Shown one piece after another: positions 1 through 8,226 of a stretch of 64,000 nucleotides of DNA. Each line of letters opens with the position of its first letter. The first letter of the stretch is position 1. This DNA is from Terriglobus saanensis SP1PR4 (GTDB lineage: Bacteria > Acidobacteriota > Terriglobia > Terriglobales > Acidobacteriaceae): positions 2,976,001 to 3,040,000 of the forward strand of contig NC_014963.1 in the NCBI RefSeq assembly GCF_000179915.2. The letters run 5' to 3'. Made by a program: the position numbers and the translations under genes. The notes beneath the pieces were generated by a model. It was not told the origin of the DNA. It ran no database searches and saw nothing but the letters and a program-made list of their open reading frames with translations.

Positions 1-1
1 C

Positions 2-316
2 GCTCTGCTCCCCGCCGCCATGCTCGCCGCGACAGTTCTTCATCCACAAAGCTGGATCAGCCGTGTTCTCGAATTGGGCATTTTCAGATTCGCAGGAAAG
101 ATCTCCTTTGGGCTATACCTTTGGCAGCAAGTAATCTTCAACGGTCGCTACGACCCGGAAAATGCACCCTTCGGGATAGCTCATAACTTTCCTTATAACT
201 TCTTGCTGGTCGGTTGCCTCGCGACCGCGAGCTATTACCTCTTGGAGAAACCCTGCATGCGTCTTGGTCACAGACTGGCGAAGCCCGTCGTGCCCGGAAG
301 ACCTGAGCTCGCTTAG
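2..316 (+). CDS. Acyltransferase family 3 (OafA/YrhL-like), C-terminal part
   Basis: Only the last ~105 codons are present; the frame is open to the left edge, so the start lies outside the window. The residues GKISFGLYLWQ followed by a hydrophobic stretch (FLLVGCLATASYYLLEKP) match the final two membrane helices of acyltransferase-3 proteins, whose terminal signature is a tyrosine-rich helix ending in an E-K/R-P motif. Members move acyl groups (often O-acetyl) onto surface glycans or lipids in the inner membrane. The N-terminal catalytic His is not visible here. Substrate cannot be told. The family is called from the tail only, so the confidence is moderate. Confidence 0.75.
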   Translation, partial: ALLPAAMLAATVLHPQSWISRVLELGIFRFAGKISFGLYLWQQVIFNGRYDPENAPFGIAHNFPYNFLLVGCLATASYYLLEKPCMRLGHRLAKPVVPGRPELA

Positions 317-342
317 GTCGAAAGTTTCCCGTCACCGCACTA

Positions 343-459
343 TTTGTCATCCCGCTGCGAAGCGGAGGGATCTGCTTTTGTCTTCCTCAAAGATCCGGTT
401 TATGCACTCTGCGCGACCCCACTCTTTCGCGATGAAGCCGCGAAAAAATGGGGCACAAG
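343..459 (+). repeat. Composite dispersed repeat, copy R1 (modules A and B)
   Basis: The first half (343-379) is module A: TTGTCATCCCG, then GCGAAGCGGAGGGATCTG and a T-run. The second half (405-459) is module B in inverse orientation: a hairpin of the type CCCCAC-TTTCGCG ... CGCGAA-TGGGG flanked by a GCGCGACC/GGTCGCGC edge. The same A-spacer-B arrangement is found as a reverse complement at 16802-16921. It sits between an acyltransferase and an oxidase gene. Confidence 0.75.
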
Positions 460-470
460 ACCAGCTTTCT

Positions 471-2045
471 TCAGCCGCGAATCGACATCGCATGATGAAA
501 CACATTGTTCGGGTCGTACTTCCGCTTCACACTCTGCAGAAACGGATAAAGCTCTCCCGGACCGTAATAAAGCTGCGGCCAGAACTCGTACCGCAGCATA
601 TCGACGTCTGGATAGTTCATATAACAACCCTCATAGCGGTCGCTCCAGAACGGTGTTCCGCTGTACTTTGCACCAGCAGTAGACACCGAATAAAGTTCTG
701 TATAAAAATCCCTCATCCATCCGATCTGCCCTGCGTCCTGCGCGGCGTCATTCCAGGTCGCAATAAACTGCAACTTCAGAATGGAACTCCGCTGCGCCGA
801 TGACGTCTCTTCCAGCATCTGCCGCTTGTTGACCGCTCCGCCAAACGAATCGGCCAACACGGTATTCCGCGAAAGATCGACTCCAGGAATCGTGCGGTTC
901 AAATGCTTGTAGAAACAAGCCGCCTCGTCCCGGGAAAAACTCCTCTTCATATAAGTCGACTTGTATTTATGCCGCGAATCCATCGCAGGGCCACCATTGC
1001 GGCCCCCGCCGCCGCCCTGCGAATCGATCCAGGCCATCTTCTGCACCGTGTGCGTTGCTACACAAAGATTCGTCCCCGTTGCTGGTACCTCAGGATGATG
1101 CTCCGCCATTGCCGGATGCACCGTCAGTTCGCTCACCGGCTTGCATTCCTCGAAGATCGAAAGATACTCGTCGAGCACCTTCATGTCCTTCACCGTGCCA
1201 TCGGGATTGGAAAACGTCACCGACATCGTCAGCCGCCCCGAACTCCGGTGCGACAGATTGAAGATCGAAAACAGCCCCCACGTCTCCGGATCGCGCCCGC
1301 GTGTCTCCCAGTAGTTGCTGAAGAGAAAAAGAATCCGCGCAAACCGCTCCTCCGTCATCCCCTCCCAGCCAAAGCTGACGCTGCCCTTCACTACCTCGGT
1401 CGGCGCCTTCGGTAAAGTGTCGAAGTGAAAGTGCGTCACGATGCCAAAGTTTCCCCCTCCTGCTCCACGACAGGCCCGCAGCAAGTCGGCATCGTTCTTC
1501 TTGTCCGCCCGGCGGATCCTCGCCTTTCCCGCGTGATCGATCGTCACCACATCCACCGCCGTCACCCAGTCCGGTGTCACGCCATGCAGACGCGAAAGCA
1601 ACCCGTAGCCCGCACCCGAGATATGCCCACCCGCTCCCACAGGCCCACACGTCCCTCCGGGAATCGTCACCAGATCGCGCTTGTAAAGCTCCGGATACGC
1701 CCGTCCCAGAGTTGTTCCCGCGCCGAGTCGATATTTCGGCCCATTGGGCTCAGGGGCGGTTCCCGCGATCAGGCTCACATCAATGATGGCTCCCTGGGGA
1801 TTGTTATCGACAAAATCTTCATAGCAGTGGCCACCCGCGCGCACCGTAGGCCGCAGACCCGCGTGCACAAAGCGCTCCAGCGCCTCGGCCACGTCCTCAC
1901 TGCTGTCACACAGGGCAATGCGACTGGCTCGGTCATTCTCCGTTGCAGGAAAGCGAGCGTTCTGCCCGCGGCTTAAACGATCAAAACGAACATCCTCGCG
2001 CAACACAGTCTCTATGGCCATGCACGCAAAGATATCAGCAGCCAT
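471..2045 (-). CDS. FAD-binding oxidoreductase, berberine-bridge-enzyme type (bicovalent flavin)
   Basis: A 524-residue flavoprotein oxidase with a PCMH-type FAD domain in the first ~230 residues and a BBE domain at the C-terminus (ending KYDPNNVFHHAMSI, the usual BBE signature). Two covalent flavin anchors are visible: His73 in the VRAGGHCYED motif (8-alpha histidyl) and Cys133 in GGTCGPVGAGGH (6-S-cysteinyl). Characterised relatives oxidise sugars/oligosaccharides or alkaloids using O2 and release H2O2; the substrate here is unknown. No Tat or Sec signal is evident, so it is probably cytoplasmic, although Met9 (start at 2021) is an equally possible start. Neither start has a clear ribosome binding site. 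The gene stands alone, with a downstream repeat (R1) and a same-strand PLP-enzyme gene upstream. Confidence 0.85.
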   Translation of the reverse strand: MAADIFACMAIETVLREDVRFDRLSRGQNARFPATENDRASRIALCDSSEDVAEALERFVHAGLRPTVRAGGHCYEDFVDNNPQGAIIDVSLIAGTAPEPNGPKYRLGAGTTLGRAYPELYKRDLVTIPGGTCGPVGAGGHISGAGYGLLSRLHGVTPDWVTAVDVVTIDHAGKARIRRADKKNDADLLRACRGAGGGNFGIVTHFHFDTLPKAPTEVVKGSVSFGWEGMTEERFARILFLFSNYWETRGRDPETWGLFSIFNLSHRSSGRLTMSVTFSNPDGTVKDMKVLDEYLSIFEECKPVSELTVHPAMAEHHPEVPATGTNLCVATHTVQKMAWIDSQGGGGGRNGGPAMDSRHKYKSTYMKRSFSRDEAACFYKHLNRTIPGVDLSRNTVLADSFGGAVNKRQMLEETSSAQRSSILKLQFIATWNDAAQDAGQIGWMRDFYTELYSVSTAGAKYSGTPFWSDRYEGCYMNYPDVDMLRYEFWPQLYYGPGELYPFLQSVKRKYDPNNVFHHAMSIRG

Positions 2046-2084
2046 TCAGATCGTGAATAAGACCGCAGTCCTACATCCGTACTC

Positions 2085-3275
2085 TTATTTTTGAAAGACT
2101 TCCGTCAGTGCGCGATCAAAATCCGCAATCAGGTCTTGCGGACTCTCCAGCCCCACCGACAAACGGATCAAGCCATCCGAAATACCCAACCGCGCGCGCT
2201 CCGCCTTCGGCAGGTCACAGTGCGAAGCCGTCGCAGGATTCGTAATCAGCGACTCGACGCTCCCCAGACTCTCCGCGCACGTCGTCAGCTTCAACGCATT
2301 GATGAACGCAATCGCCTGCACCGTCGTCGCATCCAGCTCGAACGACAACATGCCGCCCGCCGCCTTCTGTTGCTTCTGCGCCAGTGCATACTGCGGAAAG
2401 CTCTTCAGCCCCGGATAGTTCACACGCACCACGCGCGGATTCCCCTCCAGCCATGCCGCCACAATGCCCGCGTTCTCTACATGCATCTTCAACCGCGTCG
2501 GCAGGGTCTTCACCCCCTGCAGCGTTAGCCAGGCGTCCATCGGGGAAGAAATCGTCCCGATCGTCTTCCTTACCAGACGCAGACGGTCCATCATCGCCAC
2601 ATCGTGCGACGCCAGCGATCCGCCGATCGTCGCATTGTGTCCATCGATGTACTTCGTCGTGGACAGCATCGCCAGATCCGCACCCAGGTTCAAAACGTTC
2701 TGCAACAGCGGAGTCAGAAACGTATTGTCCACCGCCAACAGCATGCCGTTCGCATGCGCAATCTCCGCCATCGCCGCAACATCCGTCAGCTTCATCGTCG
2801 GATTCGCTGGCGTCTCCACAAACATCAGCTTGCTCTCGGGTCGGATCGCGGCACGCACTGCGTCCATATCCGTCGTGTCCACATAGCTGTATCCGATACC
2901 GAAGTTCCCCAGCACCTGCTGAAACAGCCGCACCGTTCCGCCGTAGATCACCTCGGAGAGGATCACGTGGTCGCCCGCCTTCAGCAATCCCATGCACATC
3001 GTCGTAATCGCCGCCATGCCACTGCGGAAACACAACGCCTGCTCCGTTCCTTCCAGAGCGCTGATCGCCTGCTCTAGCGCATTCACCGTTGGATTGCCAC
3101 CGCGCGAATACCCATATCCCGCCTTCAACACACCCACCGACTCATGCACATACGTCGCCGTCTGGTGAATCGGGAAAAGAATCGAGTTCGACTCGCGCTC
3201 GTACACGCGCCGGCTATGGATCGCCAGCGTCTCAGGTTGTAGCTTGTTTTCGGGGGACGAATCAGACTCGGACAA
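2085..3275 (-). CDS. Cys/Met-metabolism PLP-dependent enzyme (cystathionine gamma-synthase/lyase family)
   Basis: A 396-residue fold-type I PLP enzyme of the trans-sulfuration family. The cofactor lysine is Lys208 in STTKYIDGHN, the ring-binding aspartate is Asp183 (AVDNTFLTP), and YSRGGNPT at 56-63 supplies the phosphate-binding Tyr/Arg of the neighbouring subunit. Length is normal for the family. Candidates are cystathionine gamma-synthase (O-acyl-homoserine plus cysteine), cystathionine gamma-lyase or methionine gamma-lyase. Sequence reading alone does not separate them, so no symbol is given. The start is a TTG codon chosen because AGGAG lies six bases upstream. tRNA-Val lies about 70 bases upstream on the same strand, and no SAM riboswitch fits in that gap. 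Confidence 0.85.
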   Translation of the reverse strand: MSESDSSPENKLQPETLAIHSRRVYERESNSILFPIHQTATYVHESVGVLKAGYGYSRGGNPTVNALEQAISALEGTEQALCFRSGMAAITTMCMGLLKAGDHVILSEVIYGGTVRLFQQVLGNFGIGYSYVDTTDMDAVRAAIRPESKLMFVETPANPTMKLTDVAAMAEIAHANGMLLAVDNTFLTPLLQNVLNLGADLAMLSTTKYIDGHNATIGGSLASHDVAMMDRLRLVRKTIGTISSPMDAWLTLQGVKTLPTRLKMHVENAGIVAAWLEGNPRVVRVNYPGLKSFPQYALAQKQQKAAGGMLSFELDATTVQAIAFINALKLTTCAESLGSVESLITNPATASHCDLPKAERARLGISDGLIRLSVGLESPQDLIADFDRALTEVFQK

Positions 3276-3345
3276 GAACTTCTCCTACAAACCGGTCAAC
3301 GTGCCAAACCGCTTTCCCACAAAAGAGCTGGCAACAGAAAAGGTG

Positions 3346-3422
<77 letters not shown>

Positions 3423-3450
3423 ACGCCTTAGAAAGTCTAACATCGCCTGT

Positions 3451-4296
3451 ATGCCTCCGCGCCTTATCCTTAATGCAGATGACTTTGGACTCACCCTCGG
3501 CGTTAACCGTGCCGTCGCGGAACTCCACCAGGCCCACGCCCTCACCTCCGCCACTCTGATGGCCTGCGGGCCCGCTTTTGACGACGCCGTCCGCATCGCC
3601 CATGCGAACCCTACCCTCGGCGTAGGCTGTCATATCGTCCTCCTGGACGGCACCCCAACAGCGCCCGCACACGAAGTCCCCACTCTCCTCGAAGCCGGCA
3701 CCAGCCAGCTCCGCAGCTCGCTTGTAGGCTTTCTCCTCGCCCTCTACACCGGCCGCATCAGCACCGTGGAGATCGAACGCGAAGCCACCGCACAGATCCG
3801 TAAGCTCCAATCGTTCGGCATCCACCCTACCCACATCGACACTCACAAACACACGCACATCTTCCCACGCGTGACCTCAGCCGTCCTCCGCGCAGCCGCG
3901 GCCTGCGGCGTCAAAGCCATCCGCAACCCCATCGAACCCTCATGGAGCGCGCGCATCGCACGCAACGCCATCCGTCGCCGCGCGGAAGTCGCTGCCCTCC
4001 GCCTCTTCGAACGCGCCTTCCTCACCCAGCCCCTAATCGCCAGCGGCGAGGTCAAAACCACCCAGGGCTGCCTCGGCGTCTCCGCCACGGGCTCACTGGA
4101 CTCCGAAACCCTTGCGCATCTCCTCGAAGCCCTTCCTGCCGGAACATGGGAGCTCGTCACCCACCCCGGCTACCTCGACGAAGCCCTCCTGGCCACCCGC
4201 ACGATCCTGAAATCCACCCGCGAAGTAGAACTCAACGCCCTCCTTGCCCAGATCCCACAATCCCCACCCACGAAAATCACCTTCGCAGGAGTCTGA
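3451..4296 (+). CDS. ChbG/HpnK (YdjC) family carbohydrate deacetylase
   Basis: A 281-residue member of the YdjC/ChbG/HpnK family of metal-dependent deacetylases with a NodB-like barrel. Metal ligands are visible: Asp10-Asp11 in LILNADDFG, His61 in GVGCHIVLL, and His128 plus His132 in HPTHIDTHKHTH. ChbG removes acetyl groups from chito-oligosaccharides, while HpnK is associated with hopanoid side-chain biosynthesis. No hopanoid or chitobiose genes are in the window, so the substrate is open. No signal peptide, so cytoplasmic. It starts 28 bases after tRNA-Val in the opposite orientation, and a dispersed repeat (R2) follows the stop. Confidence 0.88.
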   Translation: MPPRLILNADDFGLTLGVNRAVAELHQAHALTSATLMACGPAFDDAVRIAHANPTLGVGCHIVLLDGTPTAPAHEVPTLLEAGTSQLRSSLVGFLLALYTGRISTVEIEREATAQIRKLQSFGIHPTHIDTHKHTHIFPRVTSAVLRAAAACGVKAIRNPIEPSWSARIARNAIRRRAEVAALRLFERAFLTQPLIASGEVKTTQGCLGVSATGSLDSETLAHLLEALPAGTWELVTHPGYLDEALLATRTILKSTREVELNALLAQIPQSPPTKITFAGV

Positions 4297-4305
4297 GCCA
4301 ACCCC

Positions 4306-4437
4306 ACGTGCCCCATTCTTCGCGGCTTTATCGCGAAGGGTGGGGTCGCGCAGAGCGCACAAACCATTTATCCGGAAACGAAAACACGGGTGCCACATAT
4401 CCCGCTTTTGGGACATGGGGCATGCGCAAAGCGCATC
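4306..4437 (+). repeat. Composite dispersed repeat, copy R2 (modules B and C)
   Basis: Module B at the left (GTGCCCCATTCTTCGCGG, loop, TCGCGAAGGGTGGGG, then GTCGCGCAGAGCGCACAAAC) is followed by module C (TGCCACATATCCC, loop, GGGACATGGGGC, then ATGCGCAAAGC). Both modules are imperfect hairpins. The order B then C is shared with copy R4. It fills the gap between a deacetylase gene and a convergent sensor kinase, where its hairpins could also help terminate transcription. Confidence 0.75.
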
Positions 4438-4456
4438 TTTCGCTTGAAGAGCGACC

Positions 4457-5782
4457 TCACTTCAACTCCGGAGCCCCCTCCAGCGCCGGCATCTCCAACG
4501 TAATCCGAGTCCCGCGCCCCGGACGGCTCACCACCTCCATCACCGCATCGTCCCCATAAAGAACCTCCATCCGCTCACGAACGTTCTTCATCCCAATGCC
4601 GGTGCCGCTCCGCTCCACACCACCGCCCCCAACCCGCACCTGCCGGTCGGGAGACATCCCCACCCCGTCGTCCTCCAGATCAATTAACAACTTCCCATTC
4701 TGCAAACGGCTTCGCAGGGTCACCGTGCCGCCATGAATCCGGGGCTCCAGCCCATGCTTGATGCTGTTCTCAATCAGCGGCTGCAGCAGCATGCTTGGGA
4801 CGACGATATTCAGCGTCTCGGGCGCAATCTCTTTCACCACACGCAGATTCTCCCCAAATCGCACCACCTCAATCGCCAGATAGTCGTCCGTAAACTGCAT
4901 CTCTTCGCTGAACGGCACAAACGCATCTCTCTGCTTCAGCAGAATCCGCAGAATATTCGCCAACTTCACCACCATCTCGCGCGCGCCATCCGGGTTCCGG
5001 CGCACCAGAGAAGCAATAGAATTCAGCGTATTGAACAAAAAATGCGGGTTGATCTGCCGCGTCAACGCATCCAGCCGCGCCTCCACCAGAAGCCGCTGCT
5101 GCTCTTCCAGCTTGCGCTCCATACGAAGCGCATTCCAGATCTTCAGCGGAACGCCCACCACTACCGGAGCACAGGCGCAGATGGCCAGTTCCACCGCCCA
5201 ATTGTTTGTCCGCAGGGCGAAATATCGTCGCGGATATAGGCCGCTCAGCGCACTCAGTCCCAGATTGGTCGCCGAAATCGTGACCAGCAGAAGAATCTGC
5301 CGGTCCACGTGCGGTCGCTTCAGGTTCCGCGTCACCCAGTGATAGAGACTCAGGTCGATCATCGGAGAAAACGACCAGATCTCCTCCGCGCTCGCGAATC
5401 GATGAAACGCTCCAAAGAGCAAAGCAATCGCTATGTTCACCGGAAGGGCCAGATACTCGTGATGCAGGATCGCCGGTACGGCCAACAGAACGCCGCCAAG
5501 TAAAGCCGCCGCTGGCCCCAGGAGCACACCCAGCAAGACCGTCAATTCAAAGGAGATATCCGCCGCCAGGAAATTCGGCACAACACCCCGAATCCACACA
5601 CCGAGCACCAGCGGAGCGCAAATCAGCCCCACCAGCTGCGTTCGCTGCTTCGTCGTGCGGTGCGAAGCCAGCAATAAGCGTTCAAACAGGATCGAACGCG
5701 CCAAAGAACTGGACACGGCTGCCGCCACGCCCAGTTTCACCAGCAGCGAGATCAAAATCAGTTGGGAGCTCTGCGGATGCAC
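4457..5782 (-). CDS. LytS/YehU-type sensor histidine kinase
   Basis: A 441-residue membrane histidine kinase. The first ~215 residues hold about six hydrophobic segments, resembling the 5TM-5TMR_LYT sensor module. A short helix leads into the His_kinase domain with the phosphoacceptor His247 in RQINPHFLFNTLNS. The HATPase region shows the N-box (QPLIENSIKHGLEP), G1 (DDGVGMS) and G2 (GTGIGMKNVRERM). Such kinases usually phosphorylate a LytTR-family response regulator, but none is adjacent, so the partner is elsewhere. The start is GTG at 5782. An AGGAGG-like sequence abuts it too closely, so the true start is uncertain by some codons. It is divergent from ribA with only 55 bases between. Confidence 0.88.
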   Translation of the reverse strand: MHPQSSQLILISLLVKLGVAAAVSSSLARSILFERLLLASHRTTKQRTQLVGLICAPLVLGVWIRGVVPNFLAADISFELTVLLGVLLGPAAALLGGVLLAVPAILHHEYLALPVNIAIALLFGAFHRFASAEEIWSFSPMIDLSLYHWVTRNLKRPHVDRQILLLVTISATNLGLSALSGLYPRRYFALRTNNWAVELAICACAPVVVGVPLKIWNALRMERKLEEQQRLLVEARLDALTRQINPHFLFNTLNSIASLVRRNPDGAREMVVKLANILRILLKQRDAFVPFSEEMQFTDDYLAIEVVRFGENLRVVKEIAPETLNIVVPSMLLQPLIENSIKHGLEPRIHGGTVTLRSRLQNGKLLIDLEDDGVGMSPDRQVRVGGGGVERSGTGIGMKNVRERMEVLYGDDAVMEVVSRPGRGTRITLEMPALEGAPELK

Positions 5783-5837
5783 ACCTCCACTCTAACCCCG
5801 CATCCGGCACGACTCCTCGCGCATCTATAAAATCAGG

Positions 5838-6488
5838 ATGATGGCTTCTATACCCAGTGCGGCTCCCAGCGGGACACAGATCACAAGAATGGCGGACGCG
5901 GACTTCCCCACACGTTGGGGACAATTTCGCATCCAGGGATTCCAGCGCCCGCTGACCAAGCCAAACTCTCAGGGTCTTCTGGTCGAAGAAGCGGTCGCCC
6001 TGATCCACGGGGATATCTACTCCACAACACCCATCATTCGGATTCACTCGCAGTGCCTCACCGGCGATGTCTTCCACTCGCTCCGCTGTGACTGCCGCCT
6101 CCAGCTCGAACTCGCCCTCGCCACCATCGTCGAGGCGGGTAACGGCATCGTTCTGTATGAACTACAAGAAGGCCGCGGCATCGGTCTCATGGCCAAACTT
6201 CAGGCCTACGAACTTCAGGACCACGGCCGCGATACGGTAGAAGCCAACGTCGAGCTCGGTTTCAAACCCGACCACCGCGCCTTCGAGCTCCCGGCCGCAA
6301 TCCTCCACTACCTGGACGTCCCCGCCGTGCGTCTGATGACCAATAACCCCGAAAAGGTCGAAGCCCTCCAAACCCACGGCATCGAAGTCACCGAGCGCAT
6401 CTCCGCCGAAGTTCCCCCGGAGACCACCTTCGAACGCTACCTCGAAGTGAAGCGTGAAAAGATGGGCCACCTCTTGACCGCCAGGTAA
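5838..6488 (+). CDS. ribA: GTP cyclohydrolase II
   Basis: This enzyme converts GTP to 2,5-diamino-6-ribosylamino-4(3H)-pyrimidinone 5'-phosphate, the first step of riboflavin synthesis. The zinc site is intact: Cys73, Cys84 and Cys86 in HSQCLTGDVFHSLRCDCR. The catalytic EGRGIGLMAKLQAYELQD and the NNPEKVEAL nucleotide-binding stretch near the C-terminus are also present. At 216 residues it is a stand-alone RibA rather than a RibBA fusion. No other rib genes and no FMN riboswitch are seen nearby. Two ATG codons stand in tandem at the start with weak AGG upstream; either may be used. Confidence 0.93.
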   Translation: MMASIPSAAPSGTQITRMADADFPTRWGQFRIQGFQRPLTKPNSQGLLVEEAVALIHGDIYSTTPIIRIHSQCLTGDVFHSLRCDCRLQLELALATIVEAGNGIVLYELQEGRGIGLMAKLQAYELQDHGRDTVEANVELGFKPDHRAFELPAAILHYLDVPAVRLMTNNPEKVEALQTHGIEVTERISAEVPPETTFERYLEVKREKMGHLLTAR

Positions 6489-6515
6489 GAGCAAGTAAGC
6501 CTGTGTTGCCTACCT

Positions 6516-7067
6516 TCAATTGGAACCTGAAACACGCGGCATCGGATAGGCTGGCATCTCTTGAGCGATCTCTTCTGGCATAAGTAAATGAATGCCATAT
6601 TTTTCAAAGATCTTCATGGTGTTTTCCAGGTTGCCCGAGGCGTAAGTGACCGCGTCATCGGCTGGAATCTCCAGCTTCTCAGCCGGCGCAGCCATCTCAT
6701 TTATGGCATGCATAAATCCTCCCGGCGTGATCAGTACGAGCAGTCGGGTCTCGGGAGACTTGCTCCGAACCGCGTGGGGTACACCCCTGGGCATAAACAA
6801 CCCGGCGCCAGCTTCCACCTGAAAGATCTCTTTCCCGACATAGGCAGTAAGCTCCCCTTCAAGAACATAGAAGAACTCGTTTTCGCGGGAGTGAACATGT
6901 GGAGGTGGTTCGGTTCCCCTTCGCGCGTACGTGACCGTCAGATCATAGTCCCCGCCCGTCTCCTTCTCGCTCGCCAGTTGTGTGATCAAAATCCCCTTGT
7001 ACCACTTGGAGTTTTCGACGGATGGCGCTCGTTTAAAAGCCTTTAGATCGGATGAATTTTCGCTCAT
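6516..7067 (-). CDS. Cupin-domain protein
   Basis: A 183-residue single-cupin protein. Motif 1 is PPHVHSRENEFFYVLEGELT (two His and a Glu as metal ligands) and motif 2 is AGAGLFMPRGVPHAVRS (last His ligand). This layout resembles quercetin-dioxygenase-like cupins, which can be dioxygenases, isomerases or sugar-binding proteins. No substrate can be assigned. A GAGGAA ribosome binding site lies just upstream of the ATG. No signal peptide. It converges with ribA across a 27-base gap and has no operon partner. Confidence 0.8.
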   Translation of the reverse strand: MSENSSDLKAFKRAPSVENSKWYKGILITQLASEKETGGDYDLTVTYARRGTEPPPHVHSRENEFFYVLEGELTAYVGKEIFQVEAGAGLFMPRGVPHAVRSKSPETRLLVLITPGGFMHAINEMAAPAEKLEIPADDAVTYASGNLENTMKIFEKYGIHLLMPEEIAQEMPAYPMPRVSGSN

Positions 7068-7217
7068 GTTTCCTCGACCAAGAAAGTCGTCTTCCTCTTT
7101 GAGCGTGCTCGAAAGCAGGGACGCGAGGTTTTAGACACAAAGGAAACGATGTTTATTCCATCTGCTACATAGCAGAGAAGCAACTTTGATTGTGATTTCT
7201 TAACCCCGCGCAAACAA

Positions 7218-7241
7218 AGCGGCGACCCGAAGGTCGCCGCT
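7218..7241 (-). terminator. Hairpin terminator downstream of the OmpA-like lipoprotein gene
   Basis: A perfect 10-bp stem (AGCGGCGACC / GGTCGCCGCT) with a CGAA tetraloop lies 18 bases past the stop of the minus-strand lipoprotein gene. On that strand it is followed by TTGTTTG, a weak T-tract. Likely intrinsic terminator. Confidence 0.7.
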
Positions 7242-7259
7242 CTCACATACCAACCAAAG

Positions 7260-8009
7260 CTAGTTCCCGTTAGCGCCCCTCTCAGGAGCGCCTTCTTCTT
7301 CCATATTCGACAACACACGAACCTGCACCCGGCGATTCTTCGCACGTCCGGCAGCCGTCTTGTTCGTGGCCACTTCTTGGTCCTTGCCGATGCCCACCAT
7401 ATAAAACTTGTGCGGAGGGATGTTGTACTTCGCAGCAAGGTAAGTCACTACCGCATCCGCGCGGCGCTGGCTCAACGCGTAGTTATAAGCAGCGTCGCCC
7501 ACGGCATCCGTTCCGCCCGTAACCTCCAGCAGATAGTGACGCGTGGTCTGCAGGCTGCTTGCAACCGCATCCAGCTCCTTCTTGTCCGCAGCGGTCAGCA
7601 CGGCCTTGTCAAACCTAAACGTCACGCTCACATCGGAGAGAGGCTTGTACTTGTCCAGACCCGCTACGGTTCCTGCCAGCGAATCCACGCGATTATAAGC
7701 ATCCTTTGCATTCACGTTCGCGGCATCCGCGCTCTGGCCCGCAGCCATCGCATGCTGATCCGCAGTAGCAGCGGCGCTTTTCGCCCCAGCAATGCCTTGC
7801 TGCGCGCGAGCATCTGTGTCCTGAATATTGCGCTGATCATCACCCGTCCGCTTCTCGAGCTGGTTCGTCTGCGCCACAATCGGCGCTGTCTGCGAACGAA
7901 CATAATTCTTCGTGGAGCAACCAACCGTCAGAGCCACGATACCGAGAGACAGAGCAGCTACACCAACACCATTCAACGTCTTCTTCAAAACTTCCGTTCG
8001 ATTCTTCAT
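7260..8009 (-). CDS. OmpA-family outer-membrane lipoprotein
   Basis: Start placed at the ATG at 8009 because AAAGGAG lies ten bases upstream and the product then begins with a lipoprotein signal (charged MKNR..KK, hydrophobic core, cleavage before Cys31 in LTVGC). The 249-residue product has an Ala/Gln/Asp-rich helical middle (about residues 40-115, coiled-coil like, as in Lpp-type proteins) and a C-terminal OmpA domain (about 125-235) with the peptidoglycan-binding NYALSQRRADAV signature and GRAKNRRVQV near the end. It probably ties the outer membrane to peptidoglycan. Divergent from uvrC; a palindrome (8128-8160) lies in the shared upstream region and a hairpin terminator follows the gene. 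Confidence 0.88.
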   Translation of the reverse strand: MKNRTEVLKKTLNGVGVAALSLGIVALTVGCSTKNYVRSQTAPIVAQTNQLEKRTGDDQRNIQDTDARAQQGIAGAKSAAATADQHAMAAGQSADAANVNAKDAYNRVDSLAGTVAGLDKYKPLSDVSVTFRFDKAVLTAADKKELDAVASSLQTTRHYLLEVTGGTDAVGDAAYNYALSQRRADAVVTYLAAKYNIPPHKFYMVGIGKDQEVATNKTAAGRAKNRRVQVRVLSNMEEEGAPERGANGN

Positions 8010-8127
8010 ATGCGAAAGTCTCCTTTGCCGTCCATGTAGACCGGTCTTTCCGAGGTTAAGGGGAGCAATCACCGAGCCAAACCGGCATTTACATTGAAAT
8101 GTTCAACTTAGCGACAGCAGCCATCGA

Positions 8128-8160
8128 ACTAGGTCGGAACTTTCGAACATCCGACCTAGT
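8128..8160. promoter_or_regulatory. Perfect 11-bp inverted repeat between divergent ompA-like and uvrC genes
   Basis: The arms ACTAGGTCGGA and TCCGACCTAGT are exact reverse complements separated by 11 bases that themselves contain TTCGAA. No T-tract follows on either strand and both flanking genes point away, so it is not a terminator. The arm centres are 22 bp apart (about two helical turns), which suits a dimeric repressor or activator. The regulator is unknown. Confidence 0.5.
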
Positions 8161-8226
8161 AGAAACTTCCCATCCTGCAAACCATCTAAACTAGATCACC
8201 CGCCTTCTTTCGGGCCCCCTCGTTTA

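Noticed and set aside
264-803. 179-codon open frame over repeat R1 and the oxidase 3' end
   Set aside because: It translates repeat sequence and the antisense of the oxidase gene; no start signal.
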